DNA of 64,000 bases from Georgenia satyanarayanai (GCF_900116375.1 NZ_UETB01000015.1:1-64000); one strand, 5' to 3'; positions 7,775 through 17,216 are shown, numbered from the stretch's first letter. Translations and numbers: made by a program. The notes: generated by a model from the sequence alone, not told the origin.

Positions 7775-10081
7775 CTAGGCCGTGGCAGTGACCGGCTCAC
7801 CCGCCGCAGCCTGCACGCCGCGGCTCGCGGGGGTGGCCGGGTCGATGGACACGGCCTTGAAGCCGCGCAGCCGCAGGCTGTTGGTCACCACGAACACCGA
7901 GGAGAACGCCATCGCGGCCCCGGCGATGAGGGGGTTGAGCAGGGCGGCGACCGCCAGCGGGATCGCGGCGACGTTGTAGGCGAAGGCCCAGAACAGGTTG
8001 CCCTTGATGGTCGACAGGGTGCGCCGCGACAGGCGCACCGCGTCCACCGCGGCGCGCAGGTCACCCCGCACCAGGGTCAGGTCCGAGGCCTCGATGGCCA
8101 CGTCGGTGCCCGTCCCCATGGCGATGCCCAGGTCGGACTGGGCCAGGGCCGCGGCGTCGTTGACGCCGTCCCCGACCATGGCCACCACCCGCCCGGACTC
8201 CTGCAGCTCCCGCACGACGCGGACCTTGTCCTCGGGCATGACCTCGGCGATCACCTCCTCGATCCCCACCTCGGCGGCGATCTGGCGGGCCGCGCGGGTG
8301 TTGTCCCCGGTGAGCAGGATCGGGCGCAGGCCCAGCCCCTTGAGCTCGGCCACGGCCTGGGCGGAGGTGGGCTTGACGGTGTCGGCCACGATGAGGATCC
8401 CCGCGATGCGCCCGTCCCAGCCCACGGCCACCGCGGTGCGCCCGGCGCCCTCCGCCTCCTCCAGGGCGGCGGCGAGCTCAGCGGGTAGCGGCTGGGCCGA
8501 CTGCTCGGTCAGCCACCGCACCCGACCGGCGATGACGGCATGTCCCTCCACGGTCCCGGACACCCCCAGGCCTTGGGTGTTGGCGAAGGACTCCACGGCC
8601 GGCAGGTCACCGAGCCGCTCGCGCGCCCCGGTGGCGATGGCCGCGGCGATCGGGTGCTCCGAGGCGTCCTCCAGCGCGCCGGCCAGCCGCAGCACCGTGT
8701 CCGGGTCGCCGCCGGCGGCGGGGACGACGTCCACCAGGCGCATCTGTCCGGTGGTGACGGTGCCGGTCTTGTCCAGCACGATGGTGTCCACCCGGCGGGT
8801 GGACTCCAGGATTTCCGGGCCCTTGATGAGGATGCCGAGCTGGGCGCCGCGGCCGGTGCCGACCATCAGGCCCATCGGGGTGGCCAGCCCCAGTGCGCAC
8901 GGGCAGGCGATGATGAGCACGGCCACCGCGGCGGTGAACGCCAGCTCCGCGCCCGCCCCGTAGCCCAGCCAGAAGCCGAGCGTCGCCACCGCCAGGGTGA
9001 TGACAACCGGGACGAAGACCGCGGAGATGCGGTCGGCCAGCCGCTGGACGGGGGCCTTGCCGGTCTGGGCCTCCTCCACCAGGCGGGCCATCTGCGCCAG
9101 CTGGGTGTCGGCGCCCACCCGGGTGGCGCGCACCCGCAGCCGGCCTCCGGCGTTGACGGTCGCCCCCACCACCCCGTCTCCCGGTCCGACCTCGACCGGG
9201 ACCGGTTCGCCGGTGAGCATGGACGCATCGACCGCGGAGGCGCCCTCGACGACGACACCGTCGGTGGCGATCTTCTCCCCCGGCCGCACGATGAACTCAT
9301 CGCCTACCGCCAGCTGGTCCACCGCCACCCGCACCTCACGGCCGTCGCGGACCACGGCCACGTCCTTGGCGCCCATCTCCAGCAGGGCGCGCAGCGCGGC
9401 CCCGGACTGGCGCTTGGCGCGGGCCTCGAAGTAGCGGCCCAGCAAGATCGCCGTCGTCACGGCCGCGGCGACCTCGAGGTAGATCTCATTCGCGCCGCCA
9501 CCCCGTTCGGGGATGAGGTGGAAGTCCATGCGCATGTCCGGGTGCCCCGCCCCGCCGAGGAACAGGGCGTACAGGGACCAGCCGAAGGCCGCCAGGACAC
9601 CGACGCTGACCAGCGTGTCCATTGTCGCGGCGGCGTGCTTGGCGTTGACCCACGCCGCCCGGTGGAAGGGCCAGGCCCCCCACACCACGACCGGGGCAGC
9701 CAGGGTCAGGGAGAGCCACTGCCAGTTGTCGAGCTGCAGCGGCCGGAACATGAAGGCCAGCACCGGCAGCGTCAGGACCGCGCAGATGATCACCCGCCGC
9801 CGCAGCTCGGCCACCGCGTCGGGCTCGGCATCCTGGACACCGTCCTCGGCCGCGGCCGCCCCGGGCTGCTGACGCAGCCGCGCGGTGTACCCGGTCGCCT
9901 CGACGGTGGCCACCGCCTCCTCCAGGGTGGAGCCCGCCGGCAGGAGGACCTTGGCCCGCTCGGTCGCGAAGTTCACGCTCGCCTCGACCCCAGGCATCCG
10001 GTTGAGCTTCTTCTCCACCCGGGCCGCGCACGAGGAGCACGTCATCCCGCCGATCTCCAGCTCGATGACCTGCTGACTCAT
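7775..10081 (-). CDS. copA: Cu(I)-exporting P1B-type ATPase
   Basis: 768 residues. One N-terminal heavy-metal-associated domain carries GMTCSSC (Cys15, Cys18). The membrane CPC motif ([12 protein letters not shown]) lies near residue 393 and marks a P1B-1 copper pump; the phosphorylated Asp is in DKTGTVTTG near 434, and the hinge [12 protein letters not shown] is present. The C-terminal helices contain YN and [16 protein letters not shown], also typical of Cu(I) ATPases. It pumps Cu(I) out of the cytoplasm using ATP. It is the last gene of the unit copZ-orf-copA, which starts behind a CsoR-type operator at 10540-10554. Confidence 0.95.
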   Translation of the reverse strand: MSQQVIELEIGGMTCSSCAARVEKKLNRMPGVEASVNFATERAKVLLPAGSTLEEAVATVEATGYTARLRQQPGAAAAEDGVQDAEPDAVAELRRRVIICAVLTLPVLAFMFRPLQLDNWQWLSLTLAAPVVVWGAWPFHRAAWVNAKHAAATMDTLVSVGVLAAFGWSLYALFLGGAGHPDMRMDFHLIPERGGGANEIYLEVAAAVTTAILLGRYFEARAKRQSGAALRALLEMGAKDVAVVRDGREVRVAVDQLAVGDEFIVRPGEKIATDGVVVEGASAVDASMLTGEPVPVEVGPGDGVVGATVNAGGRLRVRATRVGADTQLAQMARLVEEAQTGKAPVQRLADRISAVFVPVVITLAVATLGFWLGYGAGAELAFTAAVAVLIIACPCALGLATPMGLMVGTGRGAQLGILIKGPEILESTRRVDTIVLDKTGTVTTGQMRLVDVVPAAGGDPDTVLRLAGALEDASEHPIAAAIATGARERLGDLPAVESFANTQGLGVSGTVEGHAVIAGRVRWLTEQSAQPLPAELAAALEEAEGAGRTAVAVGWDGRIAGILIVADTVKPTSAQAVAELKGLGLRPILLTGDNTRAARQIAAEVGIEEVIAEVMPEDKVRVVRELQESGRVVAMVGDGVNDAAALAQSDLGIAMGTGTDVAIEASDLTLVRGDLRAAVDAVRLSRRTLSTIKGNLFWAFAYNVAAIPLAVAALLNPLIAGAAMAFSSVFVVTNSLRLRGFKAVSIDPATPASRGVQAAAGEPVTATA

Positions 10082-10113
10082 CGACTCATCTCCATCCCCT
10101 TGGGCCGCCGACC

Positions 10114-10266
10114 TCAGTGGCCGGCGGCCTCCTCCAGCTCCACCACACCCGGGCCCGCGGCCCGGTCGGGCTCATCCCCTCCGAGCACCGACCCCAGCCC
10201 GTAGCCCGCGCCCAGCGCCAGCGCCAGGACCAGGGCGAAGGCGGTCAACCGTGCACTGCTCCTCAC
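10114..10266 (-). CDS. Small membrane or secreted peptide between copZ and copA
   Basis: 50 residues. The GTG start overlaps the copZ stop by four bases (GTGA), and copA starts 32 bases after its stop, so it looks translationally coupled. Residues about 7-29 form one hydrophobic, Gly-rich helix ([20 protein letters not shown]), followed by an acidic tail with a single C-terminal His. No metal-binding motif. It may be a truncated relative of larger membrane proteins in copper clusters or a genuine short accessory protein; function unknown. Confidence 0.6.
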   Translation of the reverse strand: MRSSARLTAFALVLALALGAGYGLGSVLGGDEPDRAAGPGVVELEEAAGH

Positions 10267-10487
10267 GCAGGCGTCCCGGTGAGCTCATAGCCGGCCTCGT
10301 CCACGGCCGCCCGGACCTCATCCACCGGCACGTCACCCGCGCTGGTGACCGTGACCCTGGACTCCCCACCGGCGACCAGGTCAACCTCGACGTCCTGGAC
10401 GCCGGTGATCTTGCCGACCTCCTCGGCCACGGAGCTGACGCAGTGGCCGCAGGTCATGCCGGTAACGGTGAAGGTGTTGGTAGCCAC
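10263..10487 (-). CDS. copZ: Copper chaperone, heavy-metal-associated domain
   Basis: 74 residues forming one ferredoxin-like HMA fold. The GMTCGHC motif (Cys13, Cys16) binds Cu(I), and the rest of the domain (VQDVEVDLVAG, VDEAGYEL) fits the family. It would carry Cu(I) to CopA. The GTG at 10487 is preceded by AGGGGAGG. It is the first gene of the copper-efflux unit, behind a CsoR-type operator. Confidence 0.92.
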   Translation of the reverse strand: MATNTFTVTGMTCGHCVSSVAEEVGKITGVQDVEVDLVAGGESRVTVTSAGDVPVDEVRAAVDEAGYELTGTPA

Positions 10488-10539
10488 GAGGGCCTCCCCT
10501 TTGATCGATGGTGCGTGCCAAACCGGCACCACCCCTTTA

Positions 10540-10554
10540 TACCCCCCAGGGGTA
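10540..10554. promoter_or_regulatory. CsoR operator upstream of copZ
   Basis: TACCCC-CCA-GGGGTA, same core and spacing as the site before csoR. It lies 53 bases from the copZ start in the divergent space shared with the TlpA-like gene. Confidence 0.8.
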
Positions 10555-10669
10555 GCATCGACAACTTGCCGGGTTATGGTGCTGACAGAGCATGGAACGC
10601 CACGCGACGCGCGGATTCCTGCGGTTCGGCGGGTCGCCCGCACCCGTCGGCGGCCGCGGACGGTGACAG

Positions 10670-10689
10670 TGAAGATTCGGTTAAGAACC
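10670..10689 (+). promoter_or_regulatory. CopR-like tandem repeat, site B
   Basis: TGAAGATTCGGTTAAGAACC on the plus strand: TGAAG and TTAAG at an 11-base period. The first unit differs from the C. glutamicum CopR unit by one base. It lies 116 bases before the TlpA-like start and reads toward it. Confidence 0.55.
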
Positions 10690-10804
10690 ACCCCGCCCCT
10701 CCCGGGGATGGGGAACTTCCGGCCAGGGCGGCGACGATGGTCGCCGGACCAGTGCAGCGATGAGCGAGCCCCCCGGCGGGCTCCGGTTGGAGAAGGTGAC
10801 AAGC

Positions 10805-11410
10805 GTGAGACCCCCCAGGCGTCGGGCACCCCTCAGGCGGATGCTCACGGCGGCGGCCCTGGCCACCGCCCTGGCCCTGAGCGGCTGTGCCGCCACCACC
10901 CAGGCCGACGCGGGACAAGACTCCGGGGCCGGCTACGTCGCCGGGGACGGGTCCCTGGCGACCTGGGAGCCGCAGCAGCGCGACGGCGCCATCGACCTCG
11001 TCGGCCAGACCTACGACGGCGAGCAGGTCGACCTGGGCCAGTGGCGCGGGGAGGTGGTGGTGGTCAACTTCTGGTACGCCGCCTGCCCACCCTGCCGCGC
11101 CGAAGCCGGGGACCTGCGGGCCATCCACCAGGACTACACCCCCCGCGGGGTGCAGCTGCTCGGCGTCAACCCCCGCGACGACGCCGCCACCGCCCAGGCC
11201 TTCGAGCGCACCTTCGAGGTCCCCTACCCCTCCATCCACGACCAAGGAGCCGTCGCCGTCGCCGCCTTCCAAGGACTCGTGCCACTCCAAGCCATGCCCA
11301 CCACCGTGGTCCTGGACCGCCAGGGCCGGGTCGCCGCCCGCATCATGGGCCAGATCGACCCCACCACGCTGCGCGGCCTCATCGACGACACCCTCGCCGA
11401 GACGGCCTGA
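10805..11410 (+). CDS. TlpA/ResA-like thiol-disulfide oxidoreductase lipoprotein
   Basis: 201 residues. A signal peptide ends at the lipobox LSGC (Cys28). The thioredoxin fold follows, with WYAACPPCRAE giving the active-site pair Cys94-Pro-Pro-Cys97 and the cis-Pro loop in MPTTVVLD. ResA-type proteins reduce disulfides outside the membrane, classically the haem-binding CXXCH of apocytochrome c. The GTG at 10805 is preferred because AGAAGG precedes it; an in-frame ATG at 10760 has no ribosome site. CcdA, the membrane electron donor, is encoded three bases downstream. Confidence 0.87.
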   Translation: MRPPRRRAPLRRMLTAAALATALALSGCAATTQADAGQDSGAGYVAGDGSLATWEPQQRDGAIDLVGQTYDGEQVDLGQWRGEVVVVNFWYAACPPCRAEAGDLRAIHQDYTPRGVQLLGVNPRDDAATAQAFERTFEVPYPSIHDQGAVAVAAFQGLVPLQAMPTTVVLDRQGRVAARIMGQIDPTTLRGLIDDTLAETA

Positions 11411-11413
11411 GCG

Positions 11414-12202
11414 ATGTGGGACCAGCTCGGCTCCTTCTTCGCCAGCACCGTGCTCACCGGCCCCATGCTCGCCGCGCTCCCCGTGGCCGCGGTCGCCGGA
11501 TTCATCTCCTTCGCCTCCCCGTGCGTGCTGCCCCTGCTGCCCGGGTACGTCGGCTACCTCTCCGGCATGGCCGGGGTCACCACCCCCGGCAGCCGCCTGG
11601 CCGGCGGGCAGCAGACCAAGGTCCGTGACCGGCGGCTCCTGGCCGGGGTGCTGCTCTTCGTCGCCGGCTTCACCGCCGTGTTCGTCCTGCTCGGCGTCAT
11701 CTTCGCCTGGCTCGGGATCCTGCTCGCCCCCTGGCTCGACCTCACCACCCGCATCCTCGGCGGCCTCGTCGTGCTCATGGGCCTGGCCTTCATGGGCTAC
11801 GTCCCACTCATGCAACGCGACCGGCGCCTGCACCTGACCCCCCGCCAGGGCCTGTGGGGCGCGCCGCTCCTCGGGGTCGTCTTCGGACTGGGCTGGGCCC
11901 CCTGCATGGGCCCCACCCTGGCCGCGGTCCTCAGCCTCGCCTTCAGCGAGGCCGACCCCGCCCGCGGCGCGATCCTCGTGCTTGCCTACAGCCTCGGGCT
12001 GGGCATCCCCTTCATCGCCGGGGCGATGCTGCTGTCCCGCTCAACCCGGGCCCTGGGCTTCCTGCGCCGCCACCGCCGCGCCTTCCAACGCCTCGGCGGT
12101 GGGCTGCTCGTCCTGCTCGGACTGGCGATGGTCACCGGGCTGTGGACCTGGATCTCGGGCTACCTGCAGGGCCTCGTCGCCAACTTCCAGACCCTCGTCT
12201 GA
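11414..12202 (+). CDS. ccdA: CcdA-family membrane thiol electron transporter
   Basis: 262 residues with about six membrane helices. The two conserved Cys motifs are visible: ASPCVLPLLPGY near residue 38 and GWAPCMGPTLAAV near 163. CcdA passes reducing power from cytoplasmic thioredoxin to extracytoplasmic thiol proteins such as the TlpA/ResA-like protein encoded just before it. Together with resB and ccsB (17906-20457) this provides a full system II set for cytochrome c maturation, or a dedicated route to keep copper-exposed thiols reduced. Confidence 0.9.
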   Translation: MWDQLGSFFASTVLTGPMLAALPVAAVAGFISFASPCVLPLLPGYVGYLSGMAGVTTPGSRLAGGQQTKVRDRRLLAGVLLFVAGFTAVFVLLGVIFAWLGILLAPWLDLTTRILGGLVVLMGLAFMGYVPLMQRDRRLHLTPRQGLWGAPLLGVVFGLGWAPCMGPTLAAVLSLAFSEADPARGAILVLAYSLGLGIPFIAGAMLLSRSTRALGFLRRHRRAFQRLGGGLLVLLGLAMVTGLWTWISGYLQGLVANFQTLV

Positions 12203-12469
12203 CCCCCCCCGGGCGAGCATCGGTAGAGCGATCCCGACACAGGCATCAGCCACCAGGACCGGGTTCGCGAACGTCAGGTCCGTCACCAGCCCGCCGCGGC
12301 GGCCAGCACGAGCGTCGACCAACGGCAGGGCGGGAGCTGGCCGGCCACCATCCCAACGGGCGATCACCCGGGGACACGACCGTGCCTGCCACCCTCCCCC
12401 CCCACCCGCTGCAACCTCACGTCAGAGCTCTATCCCATGCCGACGTGGGGCAGCCGCTCCCCGCCACGC

Positions 12470-13093
12470 TCAGGTGACGGGTGTCCCGATGCCACCGAAG
12501 CATGGTGCACCGGGCTCTGGCGTCTGGGGTCCCTGAAGGTACTCGCTCATGAACGCCTCCACCCGGGGATCGGCGACGTCGCTCACGGCGAGCTGTACAC
12601 CCCAGGCGCTCAACAGCACTGGGGACTCGAGGCCCTCGTGAGGGCTGAGCAGGGCGTAGTCCTCTTCCCGGACCATGTCCGTGAGGGCAGCGACCTGCTC
12701 GCCCGCGAGGTCCGGGGAGTAGGTGATCCATACCGCGCCGTGCTCGAGGGAATGCACCGCGTTCTCGTTCCTCACGGGTTGGTCGTACACGCCGCAGTTC
12801 TGCAAGACACCGTCATGGTCGCCACCCGCCGGTGGTGACATCGCGTACTCCACCGCGCCAGTCACGTGACCGGCGGAAAGGTCCTCGAACTCCTCCACGC
12901 CCTGAATCGGAGCCTCCGCCGGCCGCCCCGCCTCCCTCAGCAGCGGAATCGCTACTGCGGCGACGAGCCCCAGAGAGATCGCCGCGGTCACGCCGCCGAT
13001 GAGGTACTTCCGCCGCCGGTCCTTGCGCTTCTGCTCTGCGCGCATCGCAGCGACCCGGGCCGCTCGTTCCCGCGCCCGCTCCTTGTTACTCAC
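12470..13093 (-). CDS. DUF3105 membrane-anchored protein
   Basis: 207 residues. A highly charged N-terminus (NKERARERAARVAAM) precedes one membrane helix at about 35-58; the exported domain contains the DUF3105 hallmarks YAMSPPAGGDHDGVLQNCGV and the HSLEHGAVWITY stretch with conserved His residues. Function is unknown in the literature I recall, though such proteins are frequent in actinobacterial metal and oxidation clusters. The GTG at 13093 has AGAGGGG upstream and overlaps the end of the preceding membrane-protein gene by eight bases. Confidence 0.85.
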   Translation of the reverse strand: MSNKERARERAARVAAMRAEQKRKDRRRKYLIGGVTAAISLGLVAAVAIPLLREAGRPAEAPIQGVEEFEDLSAGHVTGAVEYAMSPPAGGDHDGVLQNCGVYDQPVRNENAVHSLEHGAVWITYSPDLAGEQVAALTDMVREEDYALLSPHEGLESPVLLSAWGVQLAVSDVADPRVEAFMSEYLQGPQTPEPGAPCFGGIGTPVT

Positions 13094-14177
13094 GTCCGTG
13101 TCCCCTCTCCGGGGTGCTGATGGAAAGCCCGTGCCGCCAGTCTGACGACCGGGACGTCTGGATCTCTGAGTCCCCGCTCGAGCGCAGACCTGAGAGCGTC
13201 CGCGAGGTGTCCTCGCGACTGCCCAGTACGAGGAGGGCAAGCAGGACGCCGTAAACCGGGAGGTGGCCGAGAAGCTCGGTCGCCCCGAACAGTGCCAGGG
13301 TCGCCGTGAACGGGATGGCGGCCACGACGGCGACGACCTGCGGCAAGGCAGCCGAGATGACGAGGAGCCCGAACAGCAGCTCCACCGTTCCGGCGATCAA
13401 TGCGAACAGGTCCGGGCTCACACCGAACGGACCGAGGAGGTTGAGGACCGGCACCTGGTCAAGCATCGTTCTCGCCATCTCCGGGTTGGCGAGCTTCTCC
13501 ACGACTGCCAGGGAGATCAGCGTCGTTCCAGCGCCGAGCTTGAGTGCCCGGGTCGCTCGGCGCAGCGCGGCAGCGTCCATGTCCCGCCGACCGCCATCCC
13601 TCAGACGCGGCGGAAGGATGAACAGGAACACCGCGATGCCGACCAAGACGGCCAGCGTTGCCAGGACCTCCGGGCCGTGGAGCACGGCCACAAGTGGCCC
13701 GACCAGCACGATCGCGGCGGCCGCCGGGCGGACGAGCACGCCGGCCACGAGGAGGACACCCACGACGGCCTGCGGCACGAGCAGGAGAGTCCCCCCGACG
13801 TCATCCGGCACGTGAATGCCGGGGTCGAGGATCGCGCGGTCGAAGGCAAGCACGAGGAGGCTCACGCCCAGGTGCGCGGCCAACAGACGCGGCACCCACG
13901 GGACCAGCCCTGAAAGGTGGCGCGTCGGCGTGAGAGCGCGCAGCTCGGGCACCGGCAACCGGGCGGCAAGCACGCGCCAGCCGACCGCCACGAGCACGGC
14001 GACCGTCACGCCGACCAGGACTCCCGGTCGCAACAGCGCGGAGAGGTCGACCGGATATGCGTCCGGGTCGCTCACGAACCACTCCTGGTGGGCGGCCGCG
14101 GTGCTTGGCAGTCCAACGATCACAGCCGTGGCGGCGAGCACCGGAGCACCACGGGGGACAAGGCGGGATGGGGTCAC
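13086..14177 (-). CDS. Polytopic membrane protein with DoxX-like C-terminal half
   Basis: 363 residues with roughly ten hydrophobic segments. The start at GTG 14177 follows AGGAGCGAT and gives a signal-like segment ending STAAAHQEWFV, so a His-containing extracytoplasmic N-terminus is likely. The C-terminal half (FALIAGTVELLFGLLVISAA) resembles DoxX-family proteins. It is translationally coupled to the DUF3105 gene. Its place between sortase-region genes and DUF3105 suggests one exported functional unit, but no activity can be assigned. Confidence 0.7.
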   Translation of the reverse strand: MTPSRLVPRGAPVLAATAVIVGLPSTAAAHQEWFVSDPDAYPVDLSALLRPGVLVGVTVAVLVAVGWRVLAARLPVPELRALTPTRHLSGLVPWVPRLLAAHLGVSLLVLAFDRAILDPGIHVPDDVGGTLLLVPQAVVGVLLVAGVLVRPAAAAIVLVGPLVAVLHGPEVLATLAVLVGIAVFLFILPPRLRDGGRRDMDAAALRRATRALKLGAGTTLISLAVVEKLANPEMARTMLDQVPVLNLLGPFGVSPDLFALIAGTVELLFGLLVISAALPQVVAVVAAIPFTATLALFGATELLGHLPVYGVLLALLVLGSREDTSRTLSGLRSSGDSEIQTSRSSDWRHGLSISTPERGHGRE

Positions 14178-14269
14178 ATCGCTCCTGGGAGAGTGGTCGG
14201 CGAGCACGACTATAAGGACCGCGACGTGGTCCGCTGTCGACGCGTCCTGCGGCACGGGCACCGGTGTGG

Positions 14270-14425
14270 TCACCCGACCGTGTTGGTGAAGAGCCCGATG
14301 TCGCCCGCGATGGAGGGGAAGACCCAGGTGAAGAGCGCCGCCACGGCAACCACGGCGAGAAGCACCGCCTCGATCGCCTTGAGCCAGCGCGGCCCGGGCA
14401 GCGTCCTCCAGATCGCGGGGTACAT
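14270..14425 (-). CDS. Small single-helix membrane protein next to sortase
   Basis: 51 residues: MYPAIWRTLPGPRWLKAIE, one helix (about 20-38, VLLAVVAVAALFTWVFP), and a short tail. Small proteins with a similar MYxAxWRxLPGPxW start occur next to class E sortase genes in actinobacteria. Its ATG overlaps the sortase stop (TGATG), so the two are coupled. Role unknown; perhaps assembly of the sortase system. Confidence 0.7.
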   Translation of the reverse strand: MYPAIWRTLPGPRWLKAIEAVLLAVVAVAALFTWVFPSIAGDIGLFTNTVG

Positions 14426-15270
14426 CAGGGTTCCTCCATGAGCTGTGCAGGTGCCCCGCCCGCGCGGGGGTACCACTCGGTGAGCTCTCCGTGGGTGATC
14501 CAGCGCTGCGCGGCGGAGTAGAGCGGGTGGCACGTCGTCAACGTGATGAGACGTCTGGTCGGTTCCACCCCGGGCTGCCCTGGCACCGGGGCGACGACAT
14601 CGACACGGTCCGGGGTCACGATGTAGTCCTCGGTGACGCGGTAGACGAACCAACCCTCTGCGGTCTCCACGACGATGGGGTCCCCGGGTCGAAGCTCCTC
14701 GACGTGGCGGTAGGCAGCGCCGAAGCTCTGCCGGTGTGCAGCGGTGGCAAAGTTGCCGACCCCGCCAGGCATCGCGGTCTCCGGGTAGTGACCGATGTTG
14801 CCCTCGTTCAAGACGGTGGCCACCTCGACCCCTTCGGCGAGGGGAACCGCGTAGTCCTCCCCCCACCTCGGCACGTAGACGATGCCGAAGACGTCCGTCG
14901 CACCGGGAGGCGTCACGGCCGGCGGAGGCTGATCGCTCGGCGCCGGGTTCTCCGGGGCAACGGAAAGGTCGGGTTGTGTCTCACGCCCCGTCGCGCCGCC
15001 GATACTGGCCCGAAACTGCTCGACCGTCGCCTCCTGCTGCCGCCCGGCGACGACATCTGTCCACCACAGCTGCCACACGACGAACAGGGCGACTAGGACA
15101 CCAAGCGTCAGCATCACCTCTCCGGCGACACCGACGGCGCGCATGCCGATGGACGGCCTCCGCCCCGAGCCGGACCCGGTCGGCCCCGAGGCAGCGGGGC
15201 CAACTGGTGCGCCGACGTCGGACAGCTCACGAGCCGAAGCGACCTCAGGCTCCGGGCGGCCCGTCCTCAC
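14425..15270 (-). CDS. Class E-like sortase
   Basis: 281 residues. A Pro/Ser/Gly-rich cytoplasmic N-terminus precedes a membrane helix at about 48-70. The catalytic domain starts near residue 125 (FGIVYVPRWGEDYAVPLAEG), with the catalytic His in FATAAHRQS and the catalytic Cys in ITLTTCHPLYS; Arg follows in the terminal part. Sortases cut a sorting signal and attach the protein to the cell wall. No obvious LPXTG-type substrate is encoded close by. It overlaps the preceding membrane-protein gene by four bases. Confidence 0.88.
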   Translation of the reverse strand: MRTGRPEPEVASARELSDVGAPVGPAASGPTGSGSGRRPSIGMRAVGVAGEVMLTLGVLVALFVVWQLWWTDVVAGRQQEATVEQFRASIGGATGRETQPDLSVAPENPAPSDQPPPAVTPPGATDVFGIVYVPRWGEDYAVPLAEGVEVATVLNEGNIGHYPETAMPGGVGNFATAAHRQSFGAAYRHVEELRPGDPIVVETAEGWFVYRVTEDYIVTPDRVDVVAPVPGQPGVEPTRRLITLTTCHPLYSAAQRWITHGELTEWYPRAGGAPAQLMEEP

Positions 15271-15686
15271 GGCTCGTGGTGAACATCGTGGTCAACGGAG
15301 TCGGTGACTTCAGGCGCCGCCGGCTCGAACGACGCACTGATCTGCGGGCCGATGACGAACGAGGACAGTGCGAACATGCCCCCGAACAGCGCCAACGCGA
15401 TCACAGGCGCCCACCAGCTGGCGAAGCGACCCTTGAGCTTGACGAGCATCGGCACCGACGCGACCAGCCCAAGAAGCCCGAAAAGAGCCGTACCGCCCGC
15501 ACCAGCCACCAGGGCGGTGCCCACAAGAGGACCCGCGTGGTGCAGGAGGTGGGGTGCCAGCCCCACCACGCCACCGACCGTCCCGGTGATCACCGTCCAT
15601 ACCGTCCTGCGGGGCTTCCCACGTGCCACGTCAAGCTGAGGCGCCGACACCGGGTCGACCGCTGCCGAGTGTGCGACTGCCGTCAT
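15267..15686 (-). CDS. Membrane protein of unknown function
   Basis: 139 residues with three or four hydrophobic helices (GTVGGVVGLAPHLLHHAGPL, TALFGLLGLVASVPMLV, VIALALFGGMFALSSFVIG) and a His-rich C-terminus VDHDVHHEP. The HLLHH and DHDVHH stretches could bind metal. ATG 15686 follows GGAGG at 11 bases; a GTG at 15704 is an alternative. First gene of the minus-strand series that continues into the sortase and DUF3105. I do not recognise the family with confidence; the N-terminal part resembles membrane proteins of other metal islands. Confidence 0.65.
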   Translation of the reverse strand: MTAVAHSAAVDPVSAPQLDVARGKPRRTVWTVITGTVGGVVGLAPHLLHHAGPLVGTALVAGAGGTALFGLLGLVASVPMLVKLKGRFASWWAPVIALALFGGMFALSSFVIGPQISASFEPAAPEVTDSVDHDVHHEP

Positions 15687-16060
15687 GACCACAACGTCCT
15701 CCACCTGGTAGAGGATTTCGGCGAAGGAACGATTAACGATTCATGTAGCGCGCCACCAGGCACCGACGTTGCCGATGGTAGGGAAGAGACCTCGACCGCT
15801 TCGTCGGGGGCGGGAAGGAGCAACCGCGACGAAGTCAGGGGCGGATAGGTGCTACCGGACGGGCCGTGCCTGGTGAGCGAGACGGGACGGTGCGCGCAAG
15901 GGACCGGTGTCGTAAAGCCTCGTGATCGCCGACCTGCTCAAACCCGGTGGATCTGGGCAGGAGCCGGGTGCGACACCGCGCCGAGAGCCGTCAGCCAGAC
16001 GACGCCTTCGGGGCGGGGAACTGTCGGCACGGTGAATGTGTCGGGCCCGCTACGGAGAAA
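15687..16060. other. Gap without recognisable gene
   Basis: About 370 bases with no convincing coding sequence. The part nearest the membrane-protein gene holds AACGATTAACGATTCATG, which may be promoter DNA for the minus-strand series; nothing else stands out before the terminator at 16061. Confidence 0.4.
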
Positions 16061-16104
16061 CGAGTGGTGGTCCGCAGCCAGTGCCGGCTGCGGACCACCA
16101 CTCG
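16061..16104 (-). terminator. Strong hairpin terminator after the NlpC/P60 gene
   Basis: Two perfect 19-base arms (16061-16079 and 16086-16104, starting CGAGTGGTGG and GGCTGCGGAC) flank a six-base loop, twelve bases beyond the hydrolase stop. It lacks a U-tract, as is usual in actinobacteria. Confidence 0.85.
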
Positions 16105-16115
16105 TGACGCGGTGC

Positions 16116-16955
16116 TCAGCCCACCCGGATGAACGTCGGGTTGGCCTTGTAGATGTCACGCACCGACAGCGGGTTACCCGGGCTGAAGGCCGCGATGTAC
16201 TGCCCATCACCCACGTAGATCCCCACGTGCCCGGGCCACCACACCAGGTCACCCGGCTGGGCCTGGGACGCCGAGACCTGCGTGCCCGCGTTGCGCTGCG
16301 CCGCCGAGGACCGCGGGATGGAGATGCCCGCCTGGGCGTAGACGTACTGGGTGAAGCCCGAGCAGTCGAAGCCCGCCGGGGTCGACCCGCCCCACACGTA
16401 GGGGGTGCCGATGTACCGGTAGGCGATGTCCAGCACCGCGTTGCCCGACGTGTTGGCCGGCGGGGCCTCACTGCGGGGCGCCGAGCGTGACGCCGAGGTG
16501 GTCTCCCGCTCGATGCCGGTCGCCGTCGAGGTGGCCGTCGTCGCCGCCGACACGGCGGCCTGCCCCTGGGGGATGGTCAGTACCTCACCGACAATGATGA
16601 GGGCCTGCGCGTTCAGCCCGTTGGCCGCGATGATCGCCGAGATCGTGCTGTCGTAGCGCTGCGCCAGCTTCCCCACGGTGTCCCCCGACACGACGGTGTG
16701 GGTGACCTCGCCGACCGCGGGGCTGCTCGCCTGCGTGGTCGCCGCCGCCTGCGTGTCGACCACCGGGGGGTCGGGGTGGACCGGCTCCATCGCCGAGGCG
16801 GTGGTCGTGGCCATGGTCAGCACCAGACCGGAGGAGGCCGCGGCAAGCGCGGCACGGCGCGCGGCCGGACCCGTCAGGCACGGACCCAGCGATGAGAAAA
16901 CGGTGACGGGACGACCCTCGGCGCGGTGCCGTCCACGGGTGTGGCTAGATGTCAC
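16116..16955 (-). CDS. LysM and NlpC/P60 cell-wall hydrolase
   Basis: 279 residues. A signal peptide (about 1-56) is followed by a LysM peptidoglycan-binding domain at about 86-129 (THTVVSGDTVGKLAQRYDS), a Ser/Thr/Ala linker, and a C-terminal NlpC/P60 domain with catalytic Cys198 in FDCSGF and His243 in GHVGIYV. Such enzymes cut D-Glu/meso-DAP links in peptidoglycan stems. The GTG at 16955 follows GGAGAGG at the 3' edge of a c-di-AMP riboswitch, which should control it. A strong hairpin follows the stop. Its presence among copper genes suggests wall remodelling under metal stress. Confidence 0.92.
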   Translation of the reverse strand: MTSSHTRGRHRAEGRPVTVFSSLGPCLTGPAARRAALAAASSGLVLTMATTTASAMEPVHPDPPVVDTQAAATTQASSPAVGEVTHTVVSGDTVGKLAQRYDSTISAIIAANGLNAQALIIVGEVLTIPQGQAAVSAATTATSTATGIERETTSASRSAPRSEAPPANTSGNAVLDIAYRYIGTPYVWGGSTPAGFDCSGFTQYVYAQAGISIPRSSAAQRNAGTQVSASQAQPGDLVWWPGHVGIYVGDGQYIAAFSPGNPLSVRDIYKANPTFIRVG

Positions 16956-16969
16956 GGGTAAACCTCTCC

Positions 16970-17156
16970 AGGGCGCCTACGAGGTCAGCTGTCGGGTTCG
17001 GGTAGGAGCACACCCGGCTCAGGCATCGAGCTTCACCCCAAGGACCTACACGCAGGCCCACATCGGGTTCCCCGTCCCTGCCACGGACGATCGAGGACCA
17101 CGGTGCGGTGGCAGGGCTCGGCGTCCGCACGCGGGCTTCCCGATGAAGGGGCGAGA
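16970..17156 (-). promoter_or_regulatory. c-di-AMP riboswitch (ydaO/yuaA class)
   Basis: On the minus strand the leader contains in order the class hallmarks GGGGAACCC (17065-17073), GGGGTGAA (17032-17039) and CCCGAACCCGACAGC (16988-17002), followed by GCTGACCTCGTAGGCG and GGAGAGG, the ribosome site of the gene. This matches ydaO leaders that precede peptidoglycan hydrolases in actinobacteria. c-di-AMP binding normally switches expression off. The 5' limit is approximate, set by the stem opposite GTAGGCG. Confidence 0.9.
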
Positions 17157-17216
17157 AGCAGGAGCGACGCTACACACGCCCACCCCAAAATCACGATTCG
17201 ATAACGGCCCCGGGGA

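Noticed and set aside
12041-12367. Minus-strand stretch reading TFANPVLVADACVGIALPML
   Set aside because: Looks protein-like for about 30 residues and may be a transporter remnant, but it is too short and partly antisense to ccdA, so no call is made.
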